Positions 32,041-42,469 of a stretch of DNA of 64,000 nt are shown one piece after another. Source of the DNA: Tipula vernalis (lineage: Eukaryota > Arthropoda > Insecta > Diptera > Tipulidae); contig OY282559.1 in NCBI GenBank assembly GCA_958295665.1, positions 269,519,347-269,583,346 on the forward strand, written 5' to 3'. The stretch's first letter is position 1, and every line of letters begins with the position of its first letter. Position numbers and translations under genes: made by a program. Below the pieces are notes generated by a model that was not told the origin of the DNA, did no database searches, and saw nothing but the letters and a program-made list of their open reading frames with translations.

Positions 32041-32988
32041 ATTGAAATGTTATCTCATCTGTCAATAAAAAATTGGAAAATGTTGTTTTATTATTTTTGA
32101 GAAATGAGTATAGTTCGTAAAGATGGTTGCGGGCTCCAATAAAATTGGTTCCGTTATCACTTTACATATGCCTCTGCGGGCTGTAAATCTTCGGAGAGCT
32201 GCAATATACGATTCAGTGGTTAGTTGGGAGACCAGCTCAATATGCACAGCTTTTGTGGCTAAACAAACAAATATACATATATAGCTTTTATATGTCTTCT
32301 GGCCTCTTCCTTTGACTAGGCGGGTTTGAAAGGGACCTGCATAATCCACGCCATCTTTAAAGAACGGCCGCACTAGTTGAACTCTCGGATTTGGAAGATT
32401 GCCCATTAGTTGTGTCATATTCTCTCCTTTATATTTCACGCATCTCACACAACCATAGACTACCCTTCTAACTAGTTGTCTGCAACCTAAGTTCCAATAT
32501 TTATGGCGCAATGTAGCGATCATTAGGGTTTGTCCAGCATAAAGATAACGTAAGTGATGTTCTGTTACAACGAGTTTGGTGAGGTCATCTTTTGCTGGTA
32601 ATATTAATGGGTGCTTAATATTATAAGTTACTGACGCATTTGTGATTCTTCCTCCAACGCGTAGTAGTCCTGATTCGTCAAGAAACGGTTTTAGGTATTT
32701 TAGTTATCTAGAGGCTGGTAACTCTTTGTTTGCTGCTATCAGATTAATTTCCAACTCGAAATTTCTTGCCTGTACATATTTAAATATCAAGTGCTGTGCC
32801 TTTTGTATTTCTTGAGTGTGTAGATACGTCGACTGCACAGTTTTAGAAATTCGCTTTAGTCTTATGTCGATGAATCGATTGATGTAAGCAAGAATACGAA
32901 TAATTTTGCTGAAGCTTGAGTTTCTTCCGATTAGATCGTCGATTATGTTTGGTTGTTGAAGTTGGGCATGTATTGATTGGCTACGCAT
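31980..32988 (-). pseudogene. BEL/Pao integrase fragments
   Basis: At 32988-32704 lies the segment before integrase (NSSFSKIIRILAYINRFI). At 32523-32062 lies the integrase: HKYWNLGCRQLVRRVVYGCV with the CX2C pair, then DGVDYAGPFQTR and ATKAVHIELVSQLTTESY. After a shift near 32150 the antisense of 31985-32050 still encodes the typical APHFGGLWEAAV block. Stops and shifts break it. Confidence 0.78.
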
Positions 32989-33319
32989 TTCTTCGATTGT
33001 ATTTCTTTGATTTTCGGGATGTTTTGGCCAATTCTCTCGATTTGGTATAAATTTTGGCCCGTTCCACCATAAAGTGAAATCTAATAATTTATCTGGTTCG
33101 ATTTCTCTAGACGCGCAGTCAGCTGGGTTATCTTTGGAATCAACGTGTCTCTATTGTGACCTACTCATGGTGGTTAGTATTTCCCCAGTTCTGTTGCCAA
33201 CAAACGTATTCCATTTTGTTGGAAGTGCAGATAACCAATCTAGTACAATGGTGGAATCAGTCCAGGCAGTGATTTCAGTGATTTCGACCTTCAGAGAATG
33301 TTTGATATTTAGTAATAAT

Positions 33320-35320
33320 TTATTGAGAAGAACTTTGCGCCAAACGTGGAATGGATATTTGTTTAACTGGTGCTACTTTTGTTTTTGCCGATAGTAATTT
33401 AACGATCGATTCCCCATTTGGTTTTGTTATGTGCCCGTACACCACTGCTGAATAAGCATGTCTGGACGCATCTGAGAACCCATATAGAGATAATTTAGTG
33501 TTAATGTTGGTGTATAAGTATCTCTCTATTTCGATTTGTTGAATTTTTGGTAGGTTATCACGTAATTTTCGCCATTCATTTTCTAAATCAGCGGGTAATT
33601 GATCATCCCATTTTAAGTTTTTAGTCCATGATGATTGGAATAAGATTTTTATACCTATGATTATTGGAGCGAGCCATCCTAGTGGATCGAACAGGCGACT
33701 TGCTTCCGATAACATTCCTCTTTTTGTCATAATAGGTTGCTCATTTAGATTCACTTTAAATTGAAAACAATCTTTCTGTGGATTCCAGTGTAACCCCAGT
33801 ACTTTTATTGAGGCCGATTTTTCAATTTCTAGGTTGTTCGATACTTCGGTGGGTTGGGATGGATTCATTAGGATTGACTGATCGTTTGCTAACCATTTCC
33901 TAAGCTGGAATCCGGAACGTGAGAGAATAGTGTCTATGTTATTCTTCAGTGTTATTGCTTCGCCTAATGTGTCTGCTCCTGTCATGAGGTCGTCTACGTA
34001 AAAATCATTTATAACATGATTTGCTGCTTTTGGGAAATCATCTTTGTATTTTGCTGCTGCCTCGTTAAGTGCGCGTGTGGCTAGATAAGCTGCACTTGCT
34101 GTACCATAAACAACTGTCTGGAGCTCATATGTGGTAAAATGTTTGTCAGTGGAATCTCGCCATAGTATCCTCTGATATTTGGTATCCTCTTCTGCCATTG
34201 AAACTTGTCGGAACATTTTTTCAACATCGGCTGTAAACGCTATCTTAAATATTCTAAAGCGACATAATATTTCGTACAAGGTTGATTGTACCGTAGGACC
34301 GACTGCAAGACAATCGTTTAATGAAATTCCCGTTGTGGTTTTTGCGGAGCCGTCAAAGACAACGCGCAATTTCGTTGTTGTACTTGAGTCTTTTATGACA
34401 CCATGATGCGGTAGATAATACCCATTTCTTTGTTCTTCGTTAACACCTTTCATATGCCCCAAACTAATATATTCTGACATACAATTTTTGTACATCGCGG
34501 CAAACTGTCCGTTATTCTTAAATCTTTTTTCCATAGAGTACATGCGTTTAACTGCCGTGCGAAACGAATTTCCTAGATTTAATGGAGAGCGCTTAAATGG
34601 GAGGCGTACTTTGAATCGGCCAGTGTCATCTGTGGTTGTGGTAGTTGCAAAGCTATTTTCACATAACTTTTCTTCTTGTGATAGCTGGTGTGTCAGATTT
34701 CCTGAATCCTCAATCTCCCAGAATCTTCTTATGAGGTTGTCTAAGGTGTCTTCTGGATTGCATAAGGTAGTCGTAATTGTTTGACTCGTTTTTGGTTCAT
34801 TAGATCTGCCCGCTACAATCCATCCCAGAATGGTTTTTTACATTGTGAAATGATTTGGTGCTGTAATTTTACCTTCAGCTAGCAACTCTAAAAGATGTCT
34901 GCTCCAATGATGATGTCGATTTCTTTGCCCTTATAGAAATGGGGATCTGCAAGCTCATACTGATTAAAATAGACAAGATCGATGCGTTGTGAAATTGATG
35001 GTTGTCTGGCAGTTAATTTTGGTAGGATAAATGCTTCGATTTCTAGGGTTGGGTCGTCTTTATTCCACGGTGACACCTTTAGCGTTAATGATCCTCTTGT
35101 ACATCCACCTGAAGTGGCTCCAATGCCCATAATGGCCAGTTTGGCTCGGTTTCTTGGTAATCGTAGTCTCTGTGCACAATTTTCAGTAATGAGGGATACT
35201 TGCGATCCAGAATCCAGTAGTGCTCTACATAAATATTTTTGGTTTAGTGCATCGGTTACATGTACTAACGCAGTTGGAAGTATTGAGCTTCTCCCTCCTA
35301 TAGATGTTTACTACAGCATG
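33320..35320 (-). pseudogene. BEL/Pao protease, reverse transcriptase and RNase H
   Basis: Protease part at about 35270-34888: LLDSGSQVSLITENCAQRL, then IDIIIGADIF. The RT open block from 34543 carries HHGVIKDSSTTTKLRVVFDG, then SLNDCLAVGPTVQSTL, TADVEKMFRQV and the catalytic YVDDLMTGA. RNase H starts with LYGFSDASRHAYSAVVY and breaks by frameshift near 33345. The region 34543-34888 also reads through (FKVRLPFKRSPLNLG), so the ATG at 34543 is internal. This enzyme copies element RNA into DNA. Frame changes near 34870 and 33345 disable it. Confidence 0.82.
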
Positions 35321-35335
35321 TAGTCCAGCATGAGG

Positions 35336-35721
35336 TTTCCTCCTTTAGCGCCGTACTTTAGCCTGTGCCAAATGGCCAAAAATGTGCCAAATGGCCTTAG
35401 TTACCAGTGGTTGCCACGAGGAGGCAGTACGTACACTTGCGAATTGTGAACAGGTTAACCCTTACACAATTGTATCCATCACGCAGCTGCCTAATGCCAT
35501 GACCAGAACAGCTCACGTGATGCGCACCCTACTGGAAAGTTACGGAGTTGGTAGATTAATCTACTCAACTTTGATCCCCCCTCCAATAGACGCCAAACCA
35601 CCGAGTATCTATGTAACAGAAGGTCAATGTGATACCCATGAAGGAAATAAGGTTTTTGAGCAGGTGCGTGGAAAAACGATGTTTTCTCTTACAAGAAAAA
35701 TTAAAATATAATAGTGCCTGT
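35336..35721 (+). other. Unassigned stretch with a 109-codon open frame (35382-35711)
   Basis: An ATG frame of 109 codons with coding-like composition (PNAMTRTAHVMRTLLESYG...). I recognise no domain. TGTGCCAAATGGCC is directly repeated at 35354 and 35384. It is bounded by the BEL break on the left and the inverted-duplication boundary on the right, so it may be a fragment of an unrecognised element. Confidence 0.3.
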
Positions 35722-36291
35722 AATGTGAGTTTTGATATCAGAGCTAATTCTGATTTAGATTTGATTAAAAGTGGAAACACAATAAAATTGACCACAAACG
35801 ATATTTTACGAAAAAATTAGGTCAGAAGTGTTGAAAGGGGACGATTTAGTACAAGATTGTGACGTGTATGATTTGATTCGCCGGTGGGATACGGAACAAT
35901 TAGAGGTAACAAACAAATACATCCGTTGTATTTCCTTGCCGGTAATTATGACATTATTGAGAAGATCACAATTAGATCTTATTTCAAAATATGCTCCATT
36001 AATAATGTATTTGGATGCAACAGGAAGCGTTGTAAGTAAACCTAAATGTCACACAGAACACTATTGTACGAAAATACTCTATTATGCATATGTGTAGTAA
36101 AAGTTAGTACAACAATTGTCCCGGTAGCTGAACTAATTTCAAGTAAACATGATACAAATACAATATCCGAATTTTTAATGAAATTCAAATCAGAAATGGC
36201 GGTAATTCCGAAAATAGCTTTGCTCTTAGTGTATGTAGGTAGTAGTTTAGACTTGGGCCTATATTCAAGCCATTCGTTATACATTCAATAA
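35722..36291 (+). pseudogene. Transposase-like fragment, left copy (LDATGSVV family)
   Basis: Pieces in two frames: 35828-36097, with MYLDATGSVVSKPKCH and a YYA motif, then 36088-36230, with VPVAELISSKHDTNTISEFL. I recall such 'LDATG..V' plus 'AE.ISS.HD' blocks from uncharacterised proteins with a MULE-like DDE fold, but I cannot name the family. The same sequence is present inverted at 51681-52254. A stop (TAG near 36096) separates the two blocks, so it is dead. Confidence 0.5.
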
Positions 36292-36736
36292 CATGAGTGT
36301 GTTAGATTATATGGAACACACAGACAATTGTATGGAAACTAAAAAAGTTCCCGCTAAGAATATTGTATCGGCTTTTAACTGCTGCACTCATTTTATAAAT
36401 ATAATATCAATCTAGATTAAAAAAAAAAATCCCGAATATTAATAAAATTACAAAAAATTTTGTCCTAGACATTTTGTATTTTGGGTAATACTAAATTGCG
36501 ACACATTAGAACAAGTATACACAATATTCGAAGTTTATTGTATTTGTCAGAATTGTTGTTTCTAAATTGTGTTTTATGGATATCACTCGCTGTTTATTCC
36601 CTAGATGGCAGCACTAGTTAGTTTTATGGTTTGCTCAAGTACACATTTTTTTTATTATTATTCGAGCTATCGAAGAAAGCTAAGAACATGTGTTTTTTTT
36701 TCATTACTTTGTGATTAACAATAAATACTTTTGACA
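36292..36736 (+). repeat. Flank and 5' LTR of the plus-strand copia element
   Basis: The sequence up to 36736 ends ...CTTTTGACA directly before a copia-type primer site, so the LTR ends there. Its left end is uncertain, probably between 36464 and 36510. Compared with the inverted copy (47565-48055), about 55 bases near the LTR end and the text around 36483-36505 differ. Confidence 0.55.
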
Positions 36737-36750
36737 GGTTATGGACCCAG
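36737..36750 (+). promoter_or_regulatory. copia primer-binding site (initiator tRNA-Met half)
   Basis: GGTTATGGACCCAG differs by one base from the site used by Drosophila copia, which pairs with the interior of initiator tRNA-Met. It directly follows the LTR end CA. Confidence 0.85.
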
Positions 36751-36871
36751 AAACTTGTTTTGGTAATATTTTCGGAAATAAAAGTGAAAATAAGACAAAT
36801 TTTGTGAGGTTATATATATCCAGCCGTGTGCGAAGTGAAAATTGTAACCGTCGACCAAAATTGTTAAGAAT

Positions 36872-37434
36872 ATGGATTCAGAATTGTCCAGAGTAAGCAA
36901 ATTACAAGGAATTGAAAACTGGAATCAATGGAAATTCCAGATTCAGATAATTTTGAAGTCAATTGAAGCATGGGACATAGTAAATGGCACAAACAAACAA
37001 CCTGCAGCCGTGGCAACAGATGCGACGGCTGATGAGAAAAAGGAAAATGCCGAAGCGATACGTAAATGGAATAAAACCGACGGGATGGCGCAAAAGGTAA
37101 TCGTTACCACAATATCATCTGAACAAACGATGATGCATATTTTGACCTCGGGGGATTCTGAGGCAATGTGGAAAAAGCTAACCAATATATATGAACAAAA
37201 ATCAGAATCTACAATCCATATTTTACACCAAAAGTGGTTTACATTGGCTAAAGATCCTTCACATGATATTGCAGCAAATATCTCAAAAATTGAAGATATA
37301 TCTAATAGACTACAAGCAATGGGAGAGAAAATTGAAGATAAGGGAGTAATGACCAAAATTCTCCTAACTTTGCCACCAAATTTTGACCATTTTATCAGTG
37401 CCTGGGAATCAACGGCTACCACTCGAGATTGATA
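36872..37434 (+). pseudogene. gag: copia gag, N-terminal part
   Basis: ATG 36872 starts a Ty1/copia gag (GIENWNQWKFQIQIILKSIE; later ILLTLPPNFDHFISAWEST). The frame is lost at 37422/37423, where a 25-base segment present in the inverted copy is missing. Translation ends two codons later. Confidence 0.85.
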
Positions 37435-38802
37435 ATTGAAGAGATGAGACAAAGTCAAAGAGAAGTAGAAGTTAATGCACTTGCTTCTAATGTAAGAGTA
37501 AGCAGTAAAAATCATTTTTCCAAGAATAATATTGGTAACAAAAATATTCAGTATGTTAAGAATAAAAACGATGACCAAAAAAATACAAAAAGAAAACCTG
37601 GAAAATGTAATATTTGTCATAAACCTGGACATTGGGCAGCAGAATGTTGGGACAATCCAAAAAGTAAACAATATAAATTTAAAAATTCCAAAGTTTCAAG
37701 AGAAGAGAGAGGTGAAGCTCTTATAAGCGAAGCATTTGCCTCAGTACAAAAGACAGCGAAAACTACAGTCGAGGCCTGGTATATGGACACTGGAGCGAGC
37801 GATCACATGACTCATAAACTAGAGTGGTTCATAAACTACACACCAATGAAAGATGACTTCAAAATAAAAATTGGAGACGGAGAAACCATTTCAGGCAAAG
37901 GTAGAGGTAGCATAAACATTTCAGCGTTTAATGGAGAAAAAGGGACAGAATGTCACCTTTCAAATGTACTCTACGTGCCTAAGCTGAAATACAATCTCTT
38001 TTCTGGCGGTGTGGCCTTGGATAGAAATTTAACTCTAGAAGCTGATAAAAGAATCTGTAAATTCAATAAAGATGGCAAAACCATAGCTGTAGGTGAGAGA
38101 CAAAACAAATTATTTGAAATGAAAATTAAGGTAATGCCAATCGAAAATGGCAAAGAAAGTGCTGATGAATGTCAAGCATGTATTGCTGAGAAAAGTTCCT
38201 TGCAAGAATGGCATCAAAAATTAGCTCATCTAAACTATACTCAAGTTAAAAATTTTTTGACATTAATCCAAGAGGAGATGACAAAATAGTCTGTGAGCCT
38301 TGCGCATTGAGTAAAATCCATCGACTACCTTTTCCTCAGCAAAGCAGTACAAAAACTAGTCGTATTGGCCAAATAATCCACGCAGATGTGTGTGGACCAC
38401 TACCAGAAAAGTCATTCACAGGTGCAAAGTATTTTCTTCAATTAAAGGATGATTACTCACATTACAGAACCGTATATTTTTGGGTGCAAAATCAGACGTA
38501 CTGGAGTGTCTAAAAGACTTTATAAAGAAAACAGAAAAACATTGCCCCAGAGGGGAAGTCACAAAATTGATGAAAGAATATGGAATTTCTCACCAAAATT
38601 CAGTAGTCTATTGCCCTGAGCAAAATGGCAAAATAGAACGTGAAAACAGAACTGTTGTAGAAGCTGCTCGTACAATGCTACATGCTGCAAAATTTGAACT
38701 TAAATTCTGGGCAGAAGCAGTAAACGTTGCCGTTTATATTTTGAACTGCACAGGAACCAGTAGCATTAAGAATAAATCACCATATGAAATTTGGTACAAA
38801 AA
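37435..38802 (+). pseudogene. pol: copia gag end, protease and integrase N-terminus
   Basis: In the frame open to 38289 are the zinc knuckle CNICHKPGHWAAEC, the aspartic protease motif YMDTGASDHMTHK and the gag-pre-integrase block (EWHQKLAHLNYTQVKNF). A one-base loss in the T run at 38253-38258 then shifts the frame; the inverted copy has the same lesion. Integrase continues at 38290-38500 (ADVCGPLPEKSFTGAKYFLQ) and, after another shift near 38480, to 38802 (CPEQNGKIERENRT). The element is broken off before reverse transcriptase. Confidence 0.85.
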
Positions 38803-39022
38803 TTATAAAGTTAAAATCAACCTATGAACCAAACTAAAGCAAATAGTTCAGAGTTTCTAAATTATCAATGATTATCAAAAGGTCAGACCTCTTAAACTGG
38901 CAATATAAAATATTGTTAAACACAAATTAATAGAAATTATTTTATTTTTATTTTTCCCATAATATCAAAATTATATTCATAAAATTTCTATTTAAAACAC
39001 TTTGAATTCCCCGCAGTAATCT
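38803..39022 (-). other. 3' flank of gene copy 2
   Basis: Homologous to 29865-30080 and 53187-53368. Contains the AATAAA-like tract used as polyadenylation signal in this family. It abuts the broken copia integrase at about 38802. Confidence 0.75.
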
Positions 39023-39726
39023 CTAGGCGCATGAAAAATCTTGGCTCATCCCGTTCAGAAACCGACTAGAAAATTTTTTTATAATCCCATCGTTTTCACA
39101 CCGTTCAAACAATTCATTCGTGCAACTTTGCAGAGTCTGTGTAGTTTGGCATACGTTCTCATTTTCCAAAGATGTTCCAATATCTTGGTTTGGCATTTTA
39201 CGATAGAAACAGTTGCTAAATCCGCTTTCATCCAAACAATTAAAACCCTTATCACCAGCAATTGCGAAGATGATTTCTTCGGAACATAAATCATCAGCGA
39301 ATCGATTGATGATTCGCATTAAATTCACAAGGGATTGTATATTAACATCATCACGACACGCCACACTAACCATTGTGCCTTTATCCACACTGCAGCTAGC
39401 CACATAATTCAGTGTAACACAATATTCCATTGTGACTTGGGAGAATTGTGTACTATTTATCGTCTGGTCCCTATACTGATTGATGTCATGCATAATTTGC
39501 GCCATTATAAATTGTTCAGGTGCACAAGTATCATACCGCTGTTTAAGGAGCTGTGGAAAATATTAATTTCATTATTTTATACATTTTACAATTTCAAATT
39601 CGTTGATTTTATTACAACAAGTTCAGTATCACAATTTGGAGTAGCTGGATCAATATTTCTCGGGGAAACACTTATGATCCCAAATGAAACACTGATTACA
39701 ATGAAAAAATTCTTGAACCACTTCAT
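39023..39726 (-). CDS. Secreted cysteine-rich protein, DUF1397-like, copy 2
   Basis: Exon 1 runs 39726-39616 and exon 2 runs 39550-39023, the same two-exon layout and phase-0 intron as copy 1. It encodes about 212 residues with the same signal peptide. Differences from copy 1 include Tyr-Val-Ala-Ser-Cys for Tyr-Ala-Ala-Ser-Cys, a serine in NIQSLV, SGFSNCFYRK and IIKKFSS. All cysteines are kept, and there is no stop or frameshift. The ATG-led frame starting at 39505 is internal; the true start is the signal-peptide ATG at 39726. It lies between a copia fragment downstream and AT-rich flank upstream. Confidence 0.72.
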
Positions 39727-40410
39727 TGTTGGTATTAAAACTATAATAAACTAATAACAAATGTGTACGTGCTTCAGTTTAAATAACGATAGATTATGTA
39801 AGTAACCTATTGTGACTCTAAGATTAAAGTTTTTTTTCGCAGCACTTAAAACAAAAAAAATTTCAAGGGATCTGAACCATAACAGCCTGATTCCTCAAAA
39901 CAAATGAAACAACATTTAAGTTTAAGGTTTTTTTGGAAGTTCACAATGTTACTGTTATATTACAATATGATGACATTTTTCGGGCGAATTCAGAACGTTG
40001 TAAGATTTTTAAAGCTTTTATGAATTGAAAATAATTATGTATATATCAAGTTGTATAATAAATATAAATACAAAACTACAACATTAAATGGAAAACGCCA
40101 TAATTTAGTTAAAGCGTAGACTAAAAGACATACAGATGAGTGAAAAATGCATTTTCTTCGGTTACTGTATTATATACCTCGTTCAAAAGTACTTTATTTA
40201 TTCAAAAAACCATGCGTAAATGCATTGCTATAGCATAGAACAAACTGTGTATGCAATTTATTCAACAATGATGTATTTTACTTTCTAGGGACTAAAGTAG
40301 GTGGGTTACGTGTTTGATCACGTCATAATAAATTTATAGGAAAAGCGTACCACTATGTATTTTGGGTCGCCAACATCGCTTTTAGCTAAAAATACTTTGT
40401 GCCTTTCATA
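39727..40410 (-). other. Upstream flank of gene copy 2, carrying the empty site
   Basis: 39727-40063 matches the proximal flank of copy 1. 40064-40133 matches 3241-3310, the stranded flank left of the CACTA-like element. The junction near 40064 is the uninterrupted target (TATTTATATTTATTA on the minus strand). 40132-40410 is homologous to 54345-54690 upstream of copy 3. No gene is seen. Confidence 0.8.
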
Positions 40411-40690
40411 ATTCCTCGGGATTCTCGAATTACTTCCATAAAATTTAAATGAGCTTTCTATTTGCTTCAAATCTTCCTCTTTAAAAAATTGACATAGTCA
40501 ATTGGAAAATAGAAATTGTCCATTTCGTGTGGCATTAAGCAAATTGGACACTTAAAACTCAATTGTATCGACCTTTTTAAGAAGTACTCTATATATTTTG
40601 AAATGTAGAAACCATCAACTGTCTCTAGTTTACCTCCATCTGGGCAACGTTTGTTTTGCATTTTTAATGTATCACAACGGCTGAACTTCT
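40411..40690 (-). other. Unassigned stretch with a short frame containing CPICLMPHEMD
   Basis: A minus-strand frame (40661-40467, about 64 codons) holds a CX2C pair and could be the end of a zinc-binding domain. A second frame continues with codons that look coding down to about 40310. I do not recognise it and cannot exclude chance. Confidence 0.25.
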
Positions 40691-40727
40691 AGAGGCGAGT
40701 GTAATAACACTATAAAAACAAAACGCA

Positions 40728-42469
40728 ATGGATAAAACAAACAAGGAAACTAATACCCTAGGTGGCAGACCTGATGTTCAGGAAAATCCACTATCTCCGG
40801 AGGTCGGTCCCATGGATTCTAAGGGGGACCAAACATTGCTACATAATTCTAATGATACCAAAAATAAGCTAAGCGATATCAACGCTCAAAAGAGTAACGA
40901 GGAAGAACTTTCATTCCGAAAGGGCTCCATTACAATCAGATCACCAATAAAAAAATATTTGCAAATAACGCAATCTTCACTGAAAAAGTAACTTCATTAT
41001 CAGAACAAATGCCGAGTGCATCAACAAATATGATAAACAGCGATGAGCTGTTAAATAAATTTAAAAAAATGGAGAAACTAATCGCGCAGCTGAGCAATGA
41101 AGTTGCTGAACTTAAGAGAGAAAACTCTACACTAAAAGAAAAGGTTAAAAATAGCATAGCTAAGGATTCAGCACGAGTTAACAATCCTTCTTCAAACCAT
41201 ATTCAGCCATCATCCAGTCAACAGGAACATTCAAATAATTCCAACTGGTTGCTGCGGCAATTTCCAGTTTTTCAACAGAATAATAGATTTAGTGCTCTGA
41301 GTCAAGAGGATAATTGCACAGATGAGGAAGAACTGGAAAAAGAAGTTTCCGGTGCTGATAACAGAAATGCTAGGAAACGCAGGCGCACAAAAACGAAAAC
41401 TCCTCCAAAAAATACTACACAAATTGTGATCAATAACACTGAACAGAAAACCCCAAAAATACCACTGCCTCCACCCATTAACGTGAGCAATATCAAAAAT
41501 TTCGAACTTTTTCGACAAAAAGTAATAAAAACCACTAGTGAATCAACTAATTTTAAGGCGCTTTCAAATAGTGACATTAAAATTACATTTCAAAATGAAA
41601 ATGATTACAGAAATGTCAAAAAATTACTGGAAGAATTAAAAAAAGAATCCAGCAACCAATCAGAAAATATAGAATATCACACCTATCAGCTGAAGAGCGA
41701 AAAGGCTGATAGAGTGGTTATCAGAGGCTTACCATCTTCCATTAGTCACGATGTAATTAAAGCAGACTTAGAAAAAATGGGACATGAAGTCGCAGGTATT
41801 ACTAACATATACAAAATGGTCACAACTAATGGTGTAAAAGACAGGAAACACTTTCCATTGTTTTACATCGACTTAAAACAAAAAGACAACAATAAAGAAG
41901 TATACAACATCAAGAAACTTGCGTACTGTATAGTTAAAATTGAGCCACCTAACAAGACAAGGGACATTCCACAATGTACGAATTGTCAACAACTTGGACA
42001 TACCAAGAGTTTTTGCTATCGTCAAACCAAATGCGTTAAATGTGCTGGAGATCATCACACGACAAAATGTAAAATACAACCAGATATCGCGCCTTCATGT
42101 GCTCTTTGTTAACAACAAGGACATACTGCAAATTATAAAGGATGCTGTGTATATCAGAACAAAATTAAAAGTCAACAGAATAATAGAACAAGAGTAGTAC
42201 AGCGATTACATACCAAAGCTGCTAAACCACAAATAACAATCACACCATCCACAGTTGGATTATCCTATGCGCAAATCACCAAATTATCTGCTGATGAATC
42301 AAACCAAAATAACAAACATATAGAAGTTAATAACGAGTCTAATAACTTTGAAATTATTAAAAAGCTTAGTCAAATTCAACAGACACTTGGTCACTTAACA
42401 GAAAGGGTGGCAAAACTAGAAATTAATTTCTATCCGCCTAGCAAAAAAAGTCAGCATACACACAAATGA
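40728..42469 (+). pseudogene. Jockey-type ORF1 (nucleic-acid binding protein)
   Basis: ATG 40728 opens 87 codons. A one-base shift near 40955-40985 then moves the reading to the frame from 41009, which continues to 42469 with one TAA at 42110-42112. A leucine/glutamate-rich coiled coil lies near 41050-41150 (MEKLIAQLSNEVAELKREN). A basic patch (RKRRRTKTKT) and an RRM-like region before the knuckles (RVVIRGLPSSISHDV) follow. Three knuckles are visible: CTNCQQLGHTKSFC, CVKCAGDHHTTKC and, past the TAA, a third. A second coiled coil ends the protein. The terminal TGA overlaps the ORF2 ATG. Confidence 0.82.

Larger units (their letters stand above)
31975..35335 (-). mobile_element. BEL/Pao element fragment, protease to integrase (minus strand)
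   Basis: A second BEL/Pao element, different in sequence from the plus-strand one, as their protease regions show (LDSGSQVSLIT here). Coding order on the minus strand is protease, RT, RNase H, integrase. No gag and no LTR. It meets the plus-strand fragment end to end near 31975 and unrelated DNA near 35335. Confidence 0.8.
36292..38802 (+). mobile_element. copia element, plus-strand copy, truncated
   Basis: Ty1/copia retrotransposon with 5' LTR, half-tRNA primer site, gag, protease and part of integrase. It stops abruptly at about 38802 inside integrase, where the 3' flank of gene copy 2 begins. No RT, RNase H or 3' LTR. It forms the left arm of a large inverted duplication. Confidence 0.85.
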
